From Strigomonas culicis (Eukaryota; Euglenozoa; Kinetoplastea; Trypanosomatida; Trypanosomatidae): a stretch of 40,762 bases of DNA. The stretch is taken from positions 1-40,762 of the forward strand of contig AUXH01000105.1 of the NCBI GenBank assembly GCA_000482145.1, read 5' to 3'. The first letter of the stretch is position 1, and the number at the start of each line of letters is the position of its first letter. Below, piece after piece: positions 40,743-40,762 of the stretch. The position numbers and the translations under genes were made by a program. Under the pieces are notes generated by a model. The model did not search any database, was not told the origin of the DNA, and saw only the letters and a list, made by a program, of their open reading frames with translations.

Positions 40743-40762
40743 CTCCTCTCTCTCTCTCTCTC
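40494..40762 (+). promoter_or_regulatory. 3' flank ending in a long pyrimidine (CT)n tract
   Basis: After the CorA stop the DNA is AT-rich 3'UTR. From 40708 to the window end it is purely pyrimidine, mostly (CT)n with a TCC interruption near 40738-40747. It is at least 55 bases long and continues off the edge. This is the expected position of the polypyrimidine tract for the next gene's trans-splice acceptor. Confidence 0.65.

Overview
The window reads as a nuclear chromosome segment of a trypanosomatid (Kinetoplastea). Twenty-one protein genes all lie on the + strand with no introns. Coding DNA is GC-rich, and the gaps are AT-rich and carry poly-T, poly-A and microsatellite tracts. Nearly every start codon is preceded, within about 10-160 bases, by a polypyrimidine tract and a first AG, the layout of a trans-splice (spliced-leader) acceptor. 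This is one stretch of a polycistronic unit, so neighbours need not share a pathway. About 80% of the window is coding (roughly 32.6 of 40.8 kb, mean gap near 0.4 kb), which is compact for the group. The order PDEB - phosphomevalonate kinase - PCNA - GlnRS - MSH3 resembles what I recall of Leishmania chromosome 15. The genus cannot be fixed by reading.

Layout. 0-5 kb: 3' part of a class I cAMP phosphodiesterase (PDEB type), SNU13/15.5K, a small Cys-rich one-helix membrane protein, and phosphomevalonate kinase. 5-12 kb: PCNA with a trypanosomatid-type insertion, GlnRS and MSH3. 12-18 kb: an HRD1-like ERAD ubiquitin ligase, a probable mitochondrial protein of unknown role, a TMEM164-family membrane acyltransferase homologue, and NOP58. 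18-26 kb: a DUF1796 papain-like protein with an unusual C-terminus, a 2OG-Fe(II) oxygenase, and a giant UBR-box N-recognin. 26-34 kb: a TBC1D19-like protein, an acidic coiled-coil protein, an FCP1/SCP-like HAD phosphatase, a calcyphosin-like protein with degenerate EF-hands, and a divergent actin-related protein. 34-40.8 kb: an eIF4G with MIF4G domain and Gln/RGG tail, then a CorA-type magnesium transporter with an N-terminal SHOCT-like motif. The window ends inside a long CT tract, probably the splice signal of the next gene.

Functional links are loose: PCNA and MSH3 act in replication and repair, SNU13 and NOP58 are both box C/D snoRNP core proteins, and HRD1 and the UBR protein are both ubiquitin ligases. 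I see no tRNA, rRNA, transposon, CRISPR or virus-like element. The features most worth following are the SUMO-consensus cluster in PCNA, the SHOCT-CorA fusion, the DUF1796 protein with a SANT-like tail, the TMEM164 homologue, and two proteins that keep a fold but lack usual catalytic residues (the actin-related protein and the TBC protein).
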